Positions 52,022-60,360 of a stretch of 64,000 bases of DNA are shown here, in pieces. The stretch lies in assembly GCA_035485575.1 (NCBI GenBank), contig DATHNW010000022.1, forward strand, positions 24,987 to 88,986, written 5' to 3'. The position numbers and the translations under genes were made by a program. The notes beneath the pieces are model-generated. The model did no database searches. It saw only the letters and a list, made by a program, of their open reading frames with translations, and was not told the DNA's origin. Source of the stretch: DASRHD01 sp035485575 (GTDB lineage Bacteria > Verrucomicrobiota > Verrucomicrobiia > Opitutales > Opitutaceae). Within the stretch, counting starts at the first letter, position 1. Every line of letters starts with the position of its first letter.

Positions 52022-53170
52022 TCAAAATGCACTCTGCATGGCAACGGTCAGATTCGCGGGAGCTTCACGCAATGCTTGCGCAAGGGGCGTGCCGGCTGGA
52101 GTGATGGCATGGAGGGCCAGTCCCGGATGCGTGGCCGTGGCAATCCCGCCGGCAAAGACATGCACGGGTTTGCCGAGTGCGAGTGCGCGCCTGACGACGG
52201 CGCCCGGGCCCTTGCCGCTAAGCGAACTGGCGTCGAAGCGACCCTCGCCGGTTATAACCATATCGGCCGCGGCCAGCCGGGCATCGAGGTCAAGCCAGGC
52301 AGCCACGAGATCAAAGCCGGGCCGAAGCTTTGCGCGTGCAGCGCACATCAGGCCAAAGGCGATGCCGCCGGCGGCGCCGGCACCAGGTTCGTTCATCAGG
52401 GATTCGGGCCGGCCGTTATGGGTGCAGAGCAGACGGGCGAGCCGGGCGCTTTCGGCTTCGAGCCGTGGCAGGTCCTCGGCCTGCAGGCCTTTTTGCGGCG
52501 CGTAAACCGTGGCCGCACCGTTTGGGCCGAGCAGCGGGTTGGTCACATCGCAGGCGATGAAGAGGGGAGGAAAGAGCGGGGAAACTTCCCTGTTGATGGT
52601 GATGATTTCCGGCCAGCGACCGGGCGTAGGCGGCCCGATGTCTTTGCCATCGGTGCCGCAAAAACAGAGGCCGAGTGCGCTCAGTGCGCCGAGCCCGAGA
52701 TCATGGGTGGCGCTGCCGCCCACGCCGAGCACAATGGCCGTAGCGCCCAGCCCGGCGGCGGCCTGCAGCAGCTGGCCGGTGCCTTGCGAGGTCGTCTGCC
52801 AGGGGTCGCGCTGTTCAGGTGGCAGCAGCGCGAGCCCGCTGGCTGAGGCCAAATCGGCGAGGGCGATGAGCGCATCGGGATTTCCAGTTGGAAAGAAGGC
52901 CTGTGCGGCACGCGGGATTTTTTTCAATGGCACGAGGCCCAGCTTCGCTTCAACCGGGTCGCCGCGCGGACCGGCGACCCGGCAGGGCACGAGCCGGCCG
53001 CCGGCGGCCATGGTCAGGATTTCCGTGAAGCCCTCGCCGCCATCGGCCAGCGGGCAGAGGTCGAGCTCCCACTCAGGATCGCGCCCATGCAAGGCGCGCG
53101 CGGCGACCTCGCACGCCTGGTGTGCGGCGAGGGAGTCTTTGAATTTGTCGAAGGCCAGAAGGACGCGCAT
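52022..53170 (-). CDS. Glycerate kinase (GlxK/GarK family)
   Basis: A 382 aa enzyme beginning RVLLAFDKFKDSLAAHQAC, with the family motifs PLADGGEGF, GVGGSATHDLG and ITGEGRFDASSLSGKGP. It phosphorylates D-glycerate to 2- or 3-phosphoglycerate, feeding the end of several sugar-acid pathways. ATG 53170 matches the usual start. It sits between namZ-like and fucosidase genes with gaps under 90 bp, so co-transcription is plausible. Confidence 0.92.
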   Translation of the reverse strand: MRVLLAFDKFKDSLAAHQACEVAARALHGRDPEWELDLCPLADGGEGFTEILTMAAGGRLVPCRVAGPRGDPVEAKLGLVPLKKIPRAAQAFFPTGNPDALIALADLASASGLALLPPEQRDPWQTTSQGTGQLLQAAAGLGATAIVLGVGGSATHDLGLGALSALGLCFCGTDGKDIGPPTPGRWPEIITINREVSPLFPPLFIACDVTNPLLGPNGAATVYAPQKGLQAEDLPRLEAESARLARLLCTHNGRPESLMNEPGAGAAGGIAFGLMCAARAKLRPGFDLVAAWLDLDARLAAADMVITGEGRFDASSLSGKGPGAVVRRALALGKPVHVFAGGIATATHPGLALHAITPAGTPLAQALREAPANLTVAMQSAF

Positions 53171-53257
53171 CACGCGGCGAAAACGCCGCGCGACAGAAAG
53201 GGAAACTTCCCCCGAAGGCAATCGTGCGCCGCGCCGAAGATCCGGCTCGGCATGAAA

Positions 53258-54697
53258 TCACGAGGCAGTGTCCTTGGTCGTATCGAGTTTGCCCTTGGCC
53301 GAAGCAGGCTTCACGGAGCCTTCGATTTCGACGCAGAGCACGGGCGCGAGCGCGGCGGGCGGTTGCGCCGGCAGCGCGAACGTCGTGCCGTGGCCATCGG
53401 CGGTGGCGGCGACGGGCGTGTGGGCCGGGTCGGCGAGGAAATACGCCTTGATGACTTTGTTGGCCAGGCCGGGCACGGTGAATTTCCCGTCAGGCCATTT
53501 GAGCAGATGGAAATAAAGTCTGCCGCGCTGGGTCGTGCAGCGCCAGTCATCGCCGCCCAGTTCGGCCCCGAACGGCGTGCCGCCGGCGCCATAGATGGCC
53601 TCGGCGTTGAGCGAAGTCCACGCGCCGACCTGCTGGAGAATGGCGACTGCTTCCGGGGGAATCACGCCCTCGGCGGTGGGGCCGACATTGAGCAGGTAGT
53701 TGCCGCCCTTGCTGACGATGTCGGCGATGTTGCGCACGACGACGGCGGGGTTCTTCCAGTCATGATCGAAGCGGTTGTAACCCCAGTGCTTGTTGAGGGT
53801 CATGCAGACTTCAAACGGCTCGACGCTCGAGGCGTTCGGGATGCGCTGTTCCGGCGTGCCATAGTCGGCGGCGACGCCCAGGCGGTTGTTGATGAGCGTG
53901 CCCGGCTGCAACTCGTGGATCATGGCGGCCATCTGGTCGGCCTCGAGGATCTCGGCGCGGTTCGGCAGGCGATAGGACCCGCCGCCGTCGAACCACACGA
54001 GGCCGACCGGACCGTAATTCGTGAGCAGCTCGCGCACTTGCGCGCGCATGTAAGCGTCGTATTTTTTCACGTCTGCGGCCGGGTTCGGCGCGCCATGAAA
54101 GCCGCGATTGGGGATTTTCTCGTCCGTGATGGGATTGCGCGCGAGCTGCGAGTATTGCGCGGGTGAGTCGGGATAATGCCAGTCGGCGATGGAGTAATAA
54201 ACGCAGAACATGATCCCGGCGTCGTGACAGGCGGCGGCGAGCTCCTTCAGCGGGTCGCGTTTGAACGGCGTGGCGTCGACGATGTTGTAGTCGGTCTGCT
54301 TCGTCGCGAACATCGAGAAGCCGTCATGGTGCTTGGCAGTGACGACGATATACTTCATGCCTGCGGCCTTCGCCACGGCGACCCACGCCTTCGCGTCGAA
54401 CTTCACGGGATCGAATTGCGGCGCGAGTTTTTCGTATTCGGCCGAGGGAATGTTTTCCTGCAGCATGATCCACTCCGCGCGCGAGGTGCTGGTGCGGCCG
54501 GGCCACTGGCCGGCGGGAATGGCGTAGAGGCCCCAATGGATGAACATCCCCAGGCGGGCCTGGCGGAACCAGGCGAGGCGCGCTTCCTGTCTGGCGTCGA
54601 GGGGGATGATGGGCGACTGGCCGGATGGGGCGGTTTGCGCGCGCGCAAGGGTGGCGAGCGCCAGCAGGGCGATAAAAAGACGAAACGGGGTTTTCAT
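53258..54697 (-). CDS. Secreted alpha-L-fucosidase (GH29)
   Basis: A 479 aa exported enzyme (signal peptide to LARA). GH29 features: WFRQARLGMFIHWGLYAIPAG-type opening, KYIVVTAKHHDGFSMF, and GLVWFDGGG whose Asp237 is the likely nucleophile. Two-domain length is typical. It releases L-fucose from glycans or fucoidan fragments. Upstream lies a FucI/AraA-fold gene and a divergent AraC regulator, which supports fucose use. A terminator between it and the isomerase-like gene may reduce coupling. Confidence 0.93.
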   Translation of the reverse strand: MKTPFRLFIALLALATLARAQTAPSGQSPIIPLDARQEARLAWFRQARLGMFIHWGLYAIPAGQWPGRTSTSRAEWIMLQENIPSAEYEKLAPQFDPVKFDAKAWVAVAKAAGMKYIVVTAKHHDGFSMFATKQTDYNIVDATPFKRDPLKELAAACHDAGIMFCVYYSIADWHYPDSPAQYSQLARNPITDEKIPNRGFHGAPNPAADVKKYDAYMRAQVRELLTNYGPVGLVWFDGGGSYRLPNRAEILEADQMAAMIHELQPGTLINNRLGVAADYGTPEQRIPNASSVEPFEVCMTLNKHWGYNRFDHDWKNPAVVVRNIADIVSKGGNYLLNVGPTAEGVIPPEAVAILQQVGAWTSLNAEAIYGAGGTPFGAELGGDDWRCTTQRGRLYFHLLKWPDGKFTVPGLANKVIKAYFLADPAHTPVAATADGHGTTFALPAQPPAALAPVLCVEIEGSVKPASAKGKLDTTKDTAS

Positions 54698-54722
54698 GGG
54701 GCAAATAAAGGGGTTGGAGATA

Positions 54723-54750
54723 AAACCGGCGGGTCGGAGCCCGCCGGTTT
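54723..54750 (-). terminator. Hairpin terminator between isomerase-like and fucosidase genes
   Basis: On the minus strand AAACCGGCGGG pairs perfectly with CCCGCCGGTTT around a 6-nt loop and ends in TTTT. It lies 27 bp after the isomerase-like stop and 25 bp before the fucosidase start. Confidence 0.65.
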
Positions 54751-54777
54751 CGGTTGCGAAACAAAACAACACCTGGC

Positions 54778-56406
54778 TCAGAAGGCCGAGCCGCCGGCCT
54801 TTGTGCCGCAAAGCGAAACTTCGAGTCCGAGCTCGGCGGCGAGCGCAGCCTTGGTGTAGAGCGCAAGATCGGCTTCCCGGGCGGAATTGGCGTAGACGAC
54901 CTGGATGTGGTTGGCCTTGTGGCGGGCCATCATCTGGTCGCGGCTGACGCCGTAGGTGACGGCGTGCATGATAGGCCATTGCATGGTCGTTTCCTTCCAG
55001 CGGCGTTCGGTCTCGGCGCGCGGGAGGGAGATGACCTTGGCGCGGCCGAGATCCATCTTGAGCTTGCCGCGCTCGACGAAGACGCGGCTCCAGACGATTT
55101 CGCCGGGTTTGGCGATGCCGCGGAGCGTGCCACCGCCGAGGCGGAAATACATCGGTGGCTGGCGGAGCGAGTCGCTGCCGGCCCAGCCATCGACATGGTG
55201 GGCGGGCGGTGCGCTGCCGGAGATGAGAAAGACCCAGACGTAATCCTCGGTGGTGCCGCTCCAGTCGCGGTCACCCCAGCGCAGATCGTGCAGGGTGTTT
55301 TCAACCGGCTGGCCGAGGGCGCGGTGCACGCGGTCGGTGAAGAGGCCGTCGAGGCCGGCGCATTCGTCCACTTCGTTGAAATGCGGGATGGGCTGGCCGG
55401 AGCGGATGACCTCGCCGCGCGCGTTTTTCACGGGCGGGCGGTCGGAGTTGTTGAGTGTGCCTTCCACCAGGTCGCTCGCGGGCAGGAGGTCCTTGAGGCC
55501 CTGCTGGTATTGGATGCCGATGGTCTCGCAGCCGAATTCATCAGCGATGCGGCAGGCGGCGATGTAGGTCTTGCACTGCCAGAGGACCTGCCGCTCGGTC
55601 AGATCGGTCTCCTCGTTGGTCCCGAGGTGGAACTTGAGGCCTCGGTCGAGATACCATTGGTAAACCGCCTGCGCCTCGGCGTCGCTCACCTGGGTGGCGC
55701 CGTGGTAGAGGGCGGACTGGGAAAGGCGTTCCTTGTAAACGCCGGTCTGGAACAGGAGCTCGTCGGGGATGATGGCGTTGAACATGCCCATGCAGCCCTC
55801 GTCGAAGATGCCCATGATCGCTTTGCGGCGACGGAGATCGTCGGCGAGTTTTTTCGCCACGCTCTTCGCCTTGGCCGGCACCGTGCACTTGGTGATCGGC
55901 TTCACGTGCTCGGTCTTGTGCTTGGCGGAGCCGGTCTTCAGCCATGAAGCGAGGCCGCGGAGAAAATATTCATCGGTGAAGTCCTCGCTCCAGAGGGTGG
56001 AGTATTTCACGCCGGCCTTCGTGAGCGAGCCGTTGAGGTTAAGCATGCCGACGAGCCCCGGCCAGGTGCCGCTCCAATTGGCCACTGTGAGGATGGGCGC
56101 CTGGTGGGAGATGAGGCCGTGCAGCAGGTGGTGCGAATACTGCCAGACCGCCTCGGCCACGATGAGCGGCGTGCGCGGGTCGATCTGGGCGAAGACTTCC
56201 ATGCCTTCCTTTTGCGAACTGATGAAGCCGTGCTTCAGCTCGGGCTTGTAGGGATGGGCGCGGACAAGGGTGTAGCCGAGTTTGGCGAGGGCGGCGGTCA
56301 GGGTTTGCTCCATCGCGTGCTGGGCGGGCCAGCAGACTTGATTGGCGGATTGGCGGAGGTCGCCGTTGGCGACCAGCAGGACGGTTTTCTTGCCGGGTTT
56401 TTTCAT
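54778..56406 (-). CDS. L-fucose/L-arabinose isomerase-family protein
   Basis: A 542 aa cytoplasmic protein. Early PTAIVANG-like strand (TVLLVANGDLRQSANQ), IVAEAVWQYSHHLL, MGIFDEGCMGMFNAIIPDE and the C-terminal HAVTYGVSRDQMMARHKANHIQVVYA are typical of the FucI/AraA fold; the last stretch carries the His/Lys region near the metal site in fucose isomerases. The exact reaction is not certain, since this subgroup is diverged. Position between fucosidase and AraC regulator fits conversion of released fucose to fuculose. ATG 56406 chosen at the domain start. Confidence 0.8.
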   Translation of the reverse strand: MKKPGKKTVLLVANGDLRQSANQVCWPAQHAMEQTLTAALAKLGYTLVRAHPYKPELKHGFISSQKEGMEVFAQIDPRTPLIVAEAVWQYSHHLLHGLISHQAPILTVANWSGTWPGLVGMLNLNGSLTKAGVKYSTLWSEDFTDEYFLRGLASWLKTGSAKHKTEHVKPITKCTVPAKAKSVAKKLADDLRRRKAIMGIFDEGCMGMFNAIIPDELLFQTGVYKERLSQSALYHGATQVSDAEAQAVYQWYLDRGLKFHLGTNEETDLTERQVLWQCKTYIAACRIADEFGCETIGIQYQQGLKDLLPASDLVEGTLNNSDRPPVKNARGEVIRSGQPIPHFNEVDECAGLDGLFTDRVHRALGQPVENTLHDLRWGDRDWSGTTEDYVWVFLISGSAPPAHHVDGWAGSDSLRQPPMYFRLGGGTLRGIAKPGEIVWSRVFVERGKLKMDLGRAKVISLPRAETERRWKETTMQWPIMHAVTYGVSRDQMMARHKANHIQVVYANSAREADLALYTKAALAAELGLEVSLCGTKAGGSAF

Positions 56407-56494
56407 GGGAAGCAGGGTTGTGACACGAGCGTGGCCTAGAGATTTTTTACCGCGCTGTGAAGGGCCAGTATGCGCTCGCCAGCAGGGAAACGAA

Positions 56495-57418
56495 ATGGAT
56501 AGAAACGGCAATCAGATGGATAAAATCGACCGACAAATTGCCCTCTCGGGCCCCGCGGCACGGCTGCTGTCGCGGCAGGTTTCCGACCCGCGATATTTTT
56601 TCCTCAACCTCGCGCCGCGCCGGCCGGCGGCGCTGGTGCTGGTCATGGGCGGACGCGAGCATTGCAACCCGGATTATCTCATCTCGCGGCGGCATTTTCC
56701 TTTTTACGTGCTTGAATACGTCATCGCCGGCCGGGGCTGGGTGGAACTGGACGGCAAACGCCATGCCCTGGGCCCCGGGGCGGTATTCGCCTATTCGCCG
56801 ACGACGCACGTGGAGATGCGCGCGGATGCGCGCGATCCGCTGGTGAAATATTTTCTTTCCTTCGCCGGGCACGGGGCGGTGGCGCGCCTTCGGCACTGCG
56901 GCGTGCCGCAAAACCGGGTGCGGACGCTGGCGGCCCACGCGGAGGTCACGAGCGTGTTCGAAGATCTCGTGCGCGAGGGCCAGCGCTCAGGCGCGCTAGC
57001 GCGGCGCATTGGCGCGGCGCTGTTTGAATTGCTGCTGCTGAAGATCGCCGATGCCACGACGCTTGCGGCCCATGGTGCGATCGGCGAACCGGCGCGCGAG
57101 GCGTTTTTGCGCTGCAAGGCGCTCATCGACGCGCAGGTCGGGCCGCTGCGCACGCTCGAGGACATCGCCGCGGCCGCCAGGGTCGAGGCCTCGAGCGTGT
57201 GCCGCTGGTTCCGCCGGTTTCAGGGCACGAGCCCGTACCAGTATTTGCTGCGGCGAAAAATGAACCTCGCGGCGGAGTTCCTGGTTGAAAGCGGCGGCCT
57301 GGTCAAAGCGGCAGCGGAGCATGTGGGCTTTGCCGACCCATATCACTTTTCGCGTGTGTTCAAGGCCGTGCACGGCGTGGCGCCGCGGCACCTGCTGCAC
57401 TATCGCCGGGCGCGGTAA
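56495..57418 (+). CDS. AraC-family transcription regulator
   Basis: A 307 aa protein with a cupin-type sugar-sensing N-terminal half (FPFYVLEYVIAGRGWVELDG) and two C-terminal helix-turn-helix units (LEDIAAAARVEASSVCRWFRRFQGTSPYQYL; AAEHVGFADPYHFSRVFKAVHG). AGGGA lies 8 bp before ATG 56495. It is divergent from the isomerase-like gene with 88 bp between, so it probably controls the fucoside locus in response to a sugar. Confidence 0.92.
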   Translation: MDRNGNQMDKIDRQIALSGPAARLLSRQVSDPRYFFLNLAPRRPAALVLVMGGREHCNPDYLISRRHFPFYVLEYVIAGRGWVELDGKRHALGPGAVFAYSPTTHVEMRADARDPLVKYFLSFAGHGAVARLRHCGVPQNRVRTLAAHAEVTSVFEDLVREGQRSGALARRIGAALFELLLLKIADATTLAAHGAIGEPAREAFLRCKALIDAQVGPLRTLEDIAAAARVEASSVCRWFRRFQGTSPYQYLLRRKMNLAAEFLVESGGLVKAAAEHVGFADPYHFSRVFKAVHGVAPRHLLHYRRAR

Positions 57419-57428
57419 GGCGCGTCCG

Positions 57429-57932
57429 TTACTTGGCGGCGACGGCGATTTTTGAAACCACGCTGCGCACACCGTCGGTGTCGAGGGTGAGCATGATGGC
57501 CCGGCCGATAAGTCCGGGTGAGGCGACGGTCCCTCCCAGCGTGACTTCGCCTTCGTGCGACTCGACGCTGATGTCGAGTGCCGACAGGCTGCTATCGAGG
57601 ACAAATTTGGCCTTGATGACGGTGACAATACGCGCGTCGGATATTTTTTCACCCACGGCCTGGGCCTTGGTCCGCACGACCTGGCCGGTTTTGGCGAGGT
57701 CGCTTTTGATGTCATCCGGTGTGAGATGCCATTCGGTCAGCTTGTCGGAAACCGCGTCTTTTACATTGCCGGCGGTCTCCCGCGCCTTTTCAGAAAGCGA
57801 CGGCGTATCCGTGGCCGTTTCACCGGCTGGAGCTGCGGCGGCCTGTTGTTGCGCCTCACGCTGAGTGTAGAGGTGGAACAGGATGGCGCCGAGAATGCCG
57901 CCGATGAGCAGAAAGATGAAGGCGTTTTTCAT
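57429..57932 (-). CDS. Membrane-anchored BON-domain protein
   Basis: A 167 aa protein with one N-terminal helix (AFIFLLIGGILGAILFHLY), a helical middle, and a BON domain at about 95-165 (ARIVTVIKAKFVLDSSLSALDISVESHEGEVTLGGTV). BON domains bind phospholipid or protect membranes under stress. No partner is evident. Convergent with the AraC gene. Confidence 0.87.
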   Translation of the reverse strand: MKNAFIFLLIGGILGAILFHLYTQREAQQQAAAAPAGETATDTPSLSEKARETAGNVKDAVSDKLTEWHLTPDDIKSDLAKTGQVVRTKAQAVGEKISDARIVTVIKAKFVLDSSLSALDISVESHEGEVTLGGTVASPGLIGRAIMLTLDTDGVRSVVSKIAVAAK

Positions 57933-58070
57933 GGTGGGCTTTGATTGGGGTTGCCGCTGTGGACAGCGCGGGGTGCGGGTGGTTCGCCATTTTCAACGCA
58001 ACGTTTGCGCTGGGAGCATCTTGCCAGCGCAGGGGGAACCGGACGGCGCGGGGGCGTACCGTATATGATC

Positions 58071-58472
58071 ATGAAAAAGCTCATCCCATTTATTCTCGCC
58101 ATCATGCTGGCTCCGCTGGCGTTCGCGGGAATCAGCGAATATCCCAATATCTCGGATCAGGACTTGAAGCAGGTGGTCGCCAGCAAGCAGGTGACGCTCC
58201 TCGACATCAGCGGCACGGACGCATTCAACGCCGGCCACATTCCCGGTGCGATCGACTTCGCCGCCAACAAGGACAACCTCAACGCTTATCTGCCTCCGGG
58301 CAAAGAGGTCTTGATTGTCGTTTATTGCCATACGGAGGCCTGCCCCGATTACACCACGGCGGCCGGCGCGGCGGTGGATCTCGGCTACACTAATGTGAAA
58401 TTTTATCCGCCCGGCCTCGCGGGCTGGATCAAGGCGGGCGGCCGGGTGGAAAAATCGTCGCCGGCGAAATAA
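58071..58472 (+). CDS. Exported rhodanese-like protein
   Basis: A 133 aa protein with signal peptide (LIPFILAIMLAPLAFA). The rhodanese fold shows VTLLDISGTDAFNAGHIPGAIDF and YCHTEACPDYTTAA, where Cys86 is the likely persulfide carrier. It would transfer sulfur or act as a periplasmic redox protein. ATG 58065 would add two residues. Divergent from the BON gene. Confidence 0.87.
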   Translation: MKKLIPFILAIMLAPLAFAGISEYPNISDQDLKQVVASKQVTLLDISGTDAFNAGHIPGAIDFAANKDNLNAYLPPGKEVLIVVYCHTEACPDYTTAAGAAVDLGYTNVKFYPPGLAGWIKAGGRVEKSSPAK

Positions 58473-58564
58473 TTGACGCGCCGGCGCCAGCTTCAGAACA
58501 AGCGGCGCGGCTGGGCTGTGGATTTTCGTCTCGCCGCGCCGGGGTGGCCGGGCACGTTCACGGG

Positions 58565-59566
58565 ATGGTATCGACCTGCCAGTCCGGCTACGAAGCGCTG
58601 CTTGTCCGCGAACTTGAGCGGGCGGGTGTGGCGGGCGATGAAAGCGGGCCGGGGTGGGTACGGACCGGGGAATCCGCGGCGGCAAACGATCTCGCGTTTG
58701 CGCACTTGCAGATGGGTGCGCCGGCGGAGGTGCGCGGCGAGTCGGTCAACGCCCTCGCGCAGCAGATCGCGGAGTTTTTTTTAGAGAGTCTGCGCGGCGA
58801 ACGGGTGGAGGCAGCGTGGCCATGCCTGTTTTTCGGCCCGACGGAGGTGGTGGGCCTCGGGCGGCGCATCAGCGGGGTGGAGAAGGCGTTTCACGAAATC
58901 CTGCGGAAGAAACTTTCGCGCATCGCCAAGCTCGCCACGCCGGAACAGCCTTACGGGGTGGGCCCGGCTCGCGGGCTCTTCGTGTTTTTTGCCGATTTCG
59001 GCCGTCTCTTCATCGCGCGTGAAGCCATGTTCGGCGGCCAGCGGCGGATGGCGGACGACGATGCGGCGCCGTCGCGGTCATTTTTAAAGGTGGAGGAAGC
59101 CTACGGCGTGCTCGGCCGCGAACCGGTGGAGAGAGAAGTGGTGTGCGACCTTGGCGCGGCTCCGGGCGGATGGAGCTATAGCGCGGCGAACCGCGGCGCG
59201 GCTGTCATTGCGGTGGACAACGGCCCGCTCAAGGGCGGTGCGCTCGGACATCAGCGGATCGATCACCGGCGCGAGGATGCGTTCAAGTTCCAGCCGCGCG
59301 CCGGCGAGGTTTTTGACTGGCTGTTCTGTGATCTGGTCGAGGAGCCGCATCATGTGCTGCGCAACCTCGTCGAGCCATGGCTGGCGCGGCGCTGGTGCCG
59401 GCGGTTTGTAGTCAACTTGAAATTCGGCCGGGTGGATCCGATCGCGCTGCTGGCCGAATTGCACGCCCCGGACTCGCCTTTCGCGATGCACGCGGCCAGC
59501 TTCCGCGTGCGGCATCTTTACCATGACCGCGAAGAGTTCACGGTGGTGGGCGAAACGAAACCATGA
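58565..59566 (+). CDS. RlmM-like 23S rRNA 2'-O-methyltransferase
   Basis: A 333 aa protein. Family features are SFLKVEEAYGVL followed by VVCDLGAAPGGWSYSAANRGA (SAM-binding), AVDNGPL, and FDWLFCDLVEEP; the catalytic Lys lies in NLKFGR. An N-terminal THUMP-like half recognises RNA. In E. coli, RlmM methylates C2498 of 23S rRNA. ATG 58565 is preferred to GTG 58544. Overlaps the next RNA methyltransferase gene by 4 bp. Confidence 0.85.
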   Translation: MVSTCQSGYEALLVRELERAGVAGDESGPGWVRTGESAAANDLAFAHLQMGAPAEVRGESVNALAQQIAEFFLESLRGERVEAAWPCLFFGPTEVVGLGRRISGVEKAFHEILRKKLSRIAKLATPEQPYGVGPARGLFVFFADFGRLFIAREAMFGGQRRMADDDAAPSRSFLKVEEAYGVLGREPVEREVVCDLGAAPGGWSYSAANRGAAVIAVDNGPLKGGALGHQRIDHRREDAFKFQPRAGEVFDWLFCDLVEEPHHVLRNLVEPWLARRWCRRFVVNLKFGRVDPIALLAELHAPDSPFAMHAASFRVRHLYHDREEFTVVGETKP

Positions 59567-60318
59567 AGACGAAAGAGCTGACGATCTGCGGACTGGCCTC
59601 GGTCCGGGCGAGGTTCGCGCGCGATGCGGGCTCGATCCGGCGGCTGTACTTCGATTATCCGACGGGGCGGAAAATCGGCGTGATGTGCAAAGCGCTCGCC
59701 GCCGCGAAAAAGATCTACCGCTGCGTGGAGCCGACGGAGTTGGAAAAGGTTGCCGGCTCGGTGCATCACGGCGGGATCGTCGCTGTCGTCGAGTCGCCGG
59801 CGTTGCGTGCGCCCACGGAAGCGGAATTGCGTGCATGGGTCGCGCGCCGCGAGGGCCTGGTGCTGCTGGATCGCATTGGCAACGCCCATAATCTTGGCGC
59901 GATTGCGCGCACGGCGGCGTTTTTCGGCGTGCGTGCGCTGGTGCTGACGAAGCATCCCCTGGCGGCGCTGCCGAACGATGCGGCCTACCGCGTGGCCGAG
60001 GGTGGCCTGGAACATGTTGAGGTTTTTTCGGTGGAAGACCTGGCGCGATTTTGCCGCGCGCTGGCGGCGGCTGGTTACGAGGTCACCGGCGCGGCGGTGC
60101 GCGGCGGAAGTTTGGGCGGCGGGCGGCCTTCTGCGAAGAACGAGCTGCGGCGTCCCGTCGCGCTGGCGCTGGGCAACGAGGAGCACGGGCTTGCGCCTGA
60201 AGTGGCGGCGGCCTGCACGCGGCTCGTGACCATTCCCGGCCAGGGTTGCGTGGAGTCGCTCAACGTCTCCACCGCCGCCGCGGTGTTGATGTGGGAATTG
60301 CTGGCCCGGAAAAATTAA
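59563..60318 (+). CDS. SpoU/TrmH-family RNA methyltransferase
   Basis: A 251 aa protein with an N-terminal substrate-binding part and a SPOUT knot. Motif 1 is RIGNAHNLGAIARTAAFFG, motif 2 is ALALGNEEHGL and motif 3 is IPGQGCVESLNVSTAAAVLM. It methylates the 2'-OH of a tRNA or rRNA ribose; the site cannot be told. Start overlaps the RlmM-like stop by 4 bp, so they are coupled. Confidence 0.92.
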   Translation: MKTKELTICGLASVRARFARDAGSIRRLYFDYPTGRKIGVMCKALAAAKKIYRCVEPTELEKVAGSVHHGGIVAVVESPALRAPTEAELRAWVARREGLVLLDRIGNAHNLGAIARTAAFFGVRALVLTKHPLAALPNDAAYRVAEGGLEHVEVFSVEDLARFCRALAAAGYEVTGAAVRGGSLGGGRPSAKNELRRPVALALGNEEHGLAPEVAAACTRLVTIPGQGCVESLNVSTAAAVLMWELLARKN

Positions 60319-60360
60319 GCGCTGGGGGCCGGCCTGCGATGACGGGATACGGGTGCGCCA

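Noticed and set aside
51641..52846. 401-codon plus-strand frame across namZ-like and glycerate kinase genes
   Set aside because: It spans the junction of two well-supported minus-strand genes and shows no family features.
54754..55947. 397-codon plus-strand frame opposite the isomerase-like gene
   Set aside because: Composition looks protein-like, but it mirrors the codon periodicity of the real minus-strand gene and has no recognisable domain.
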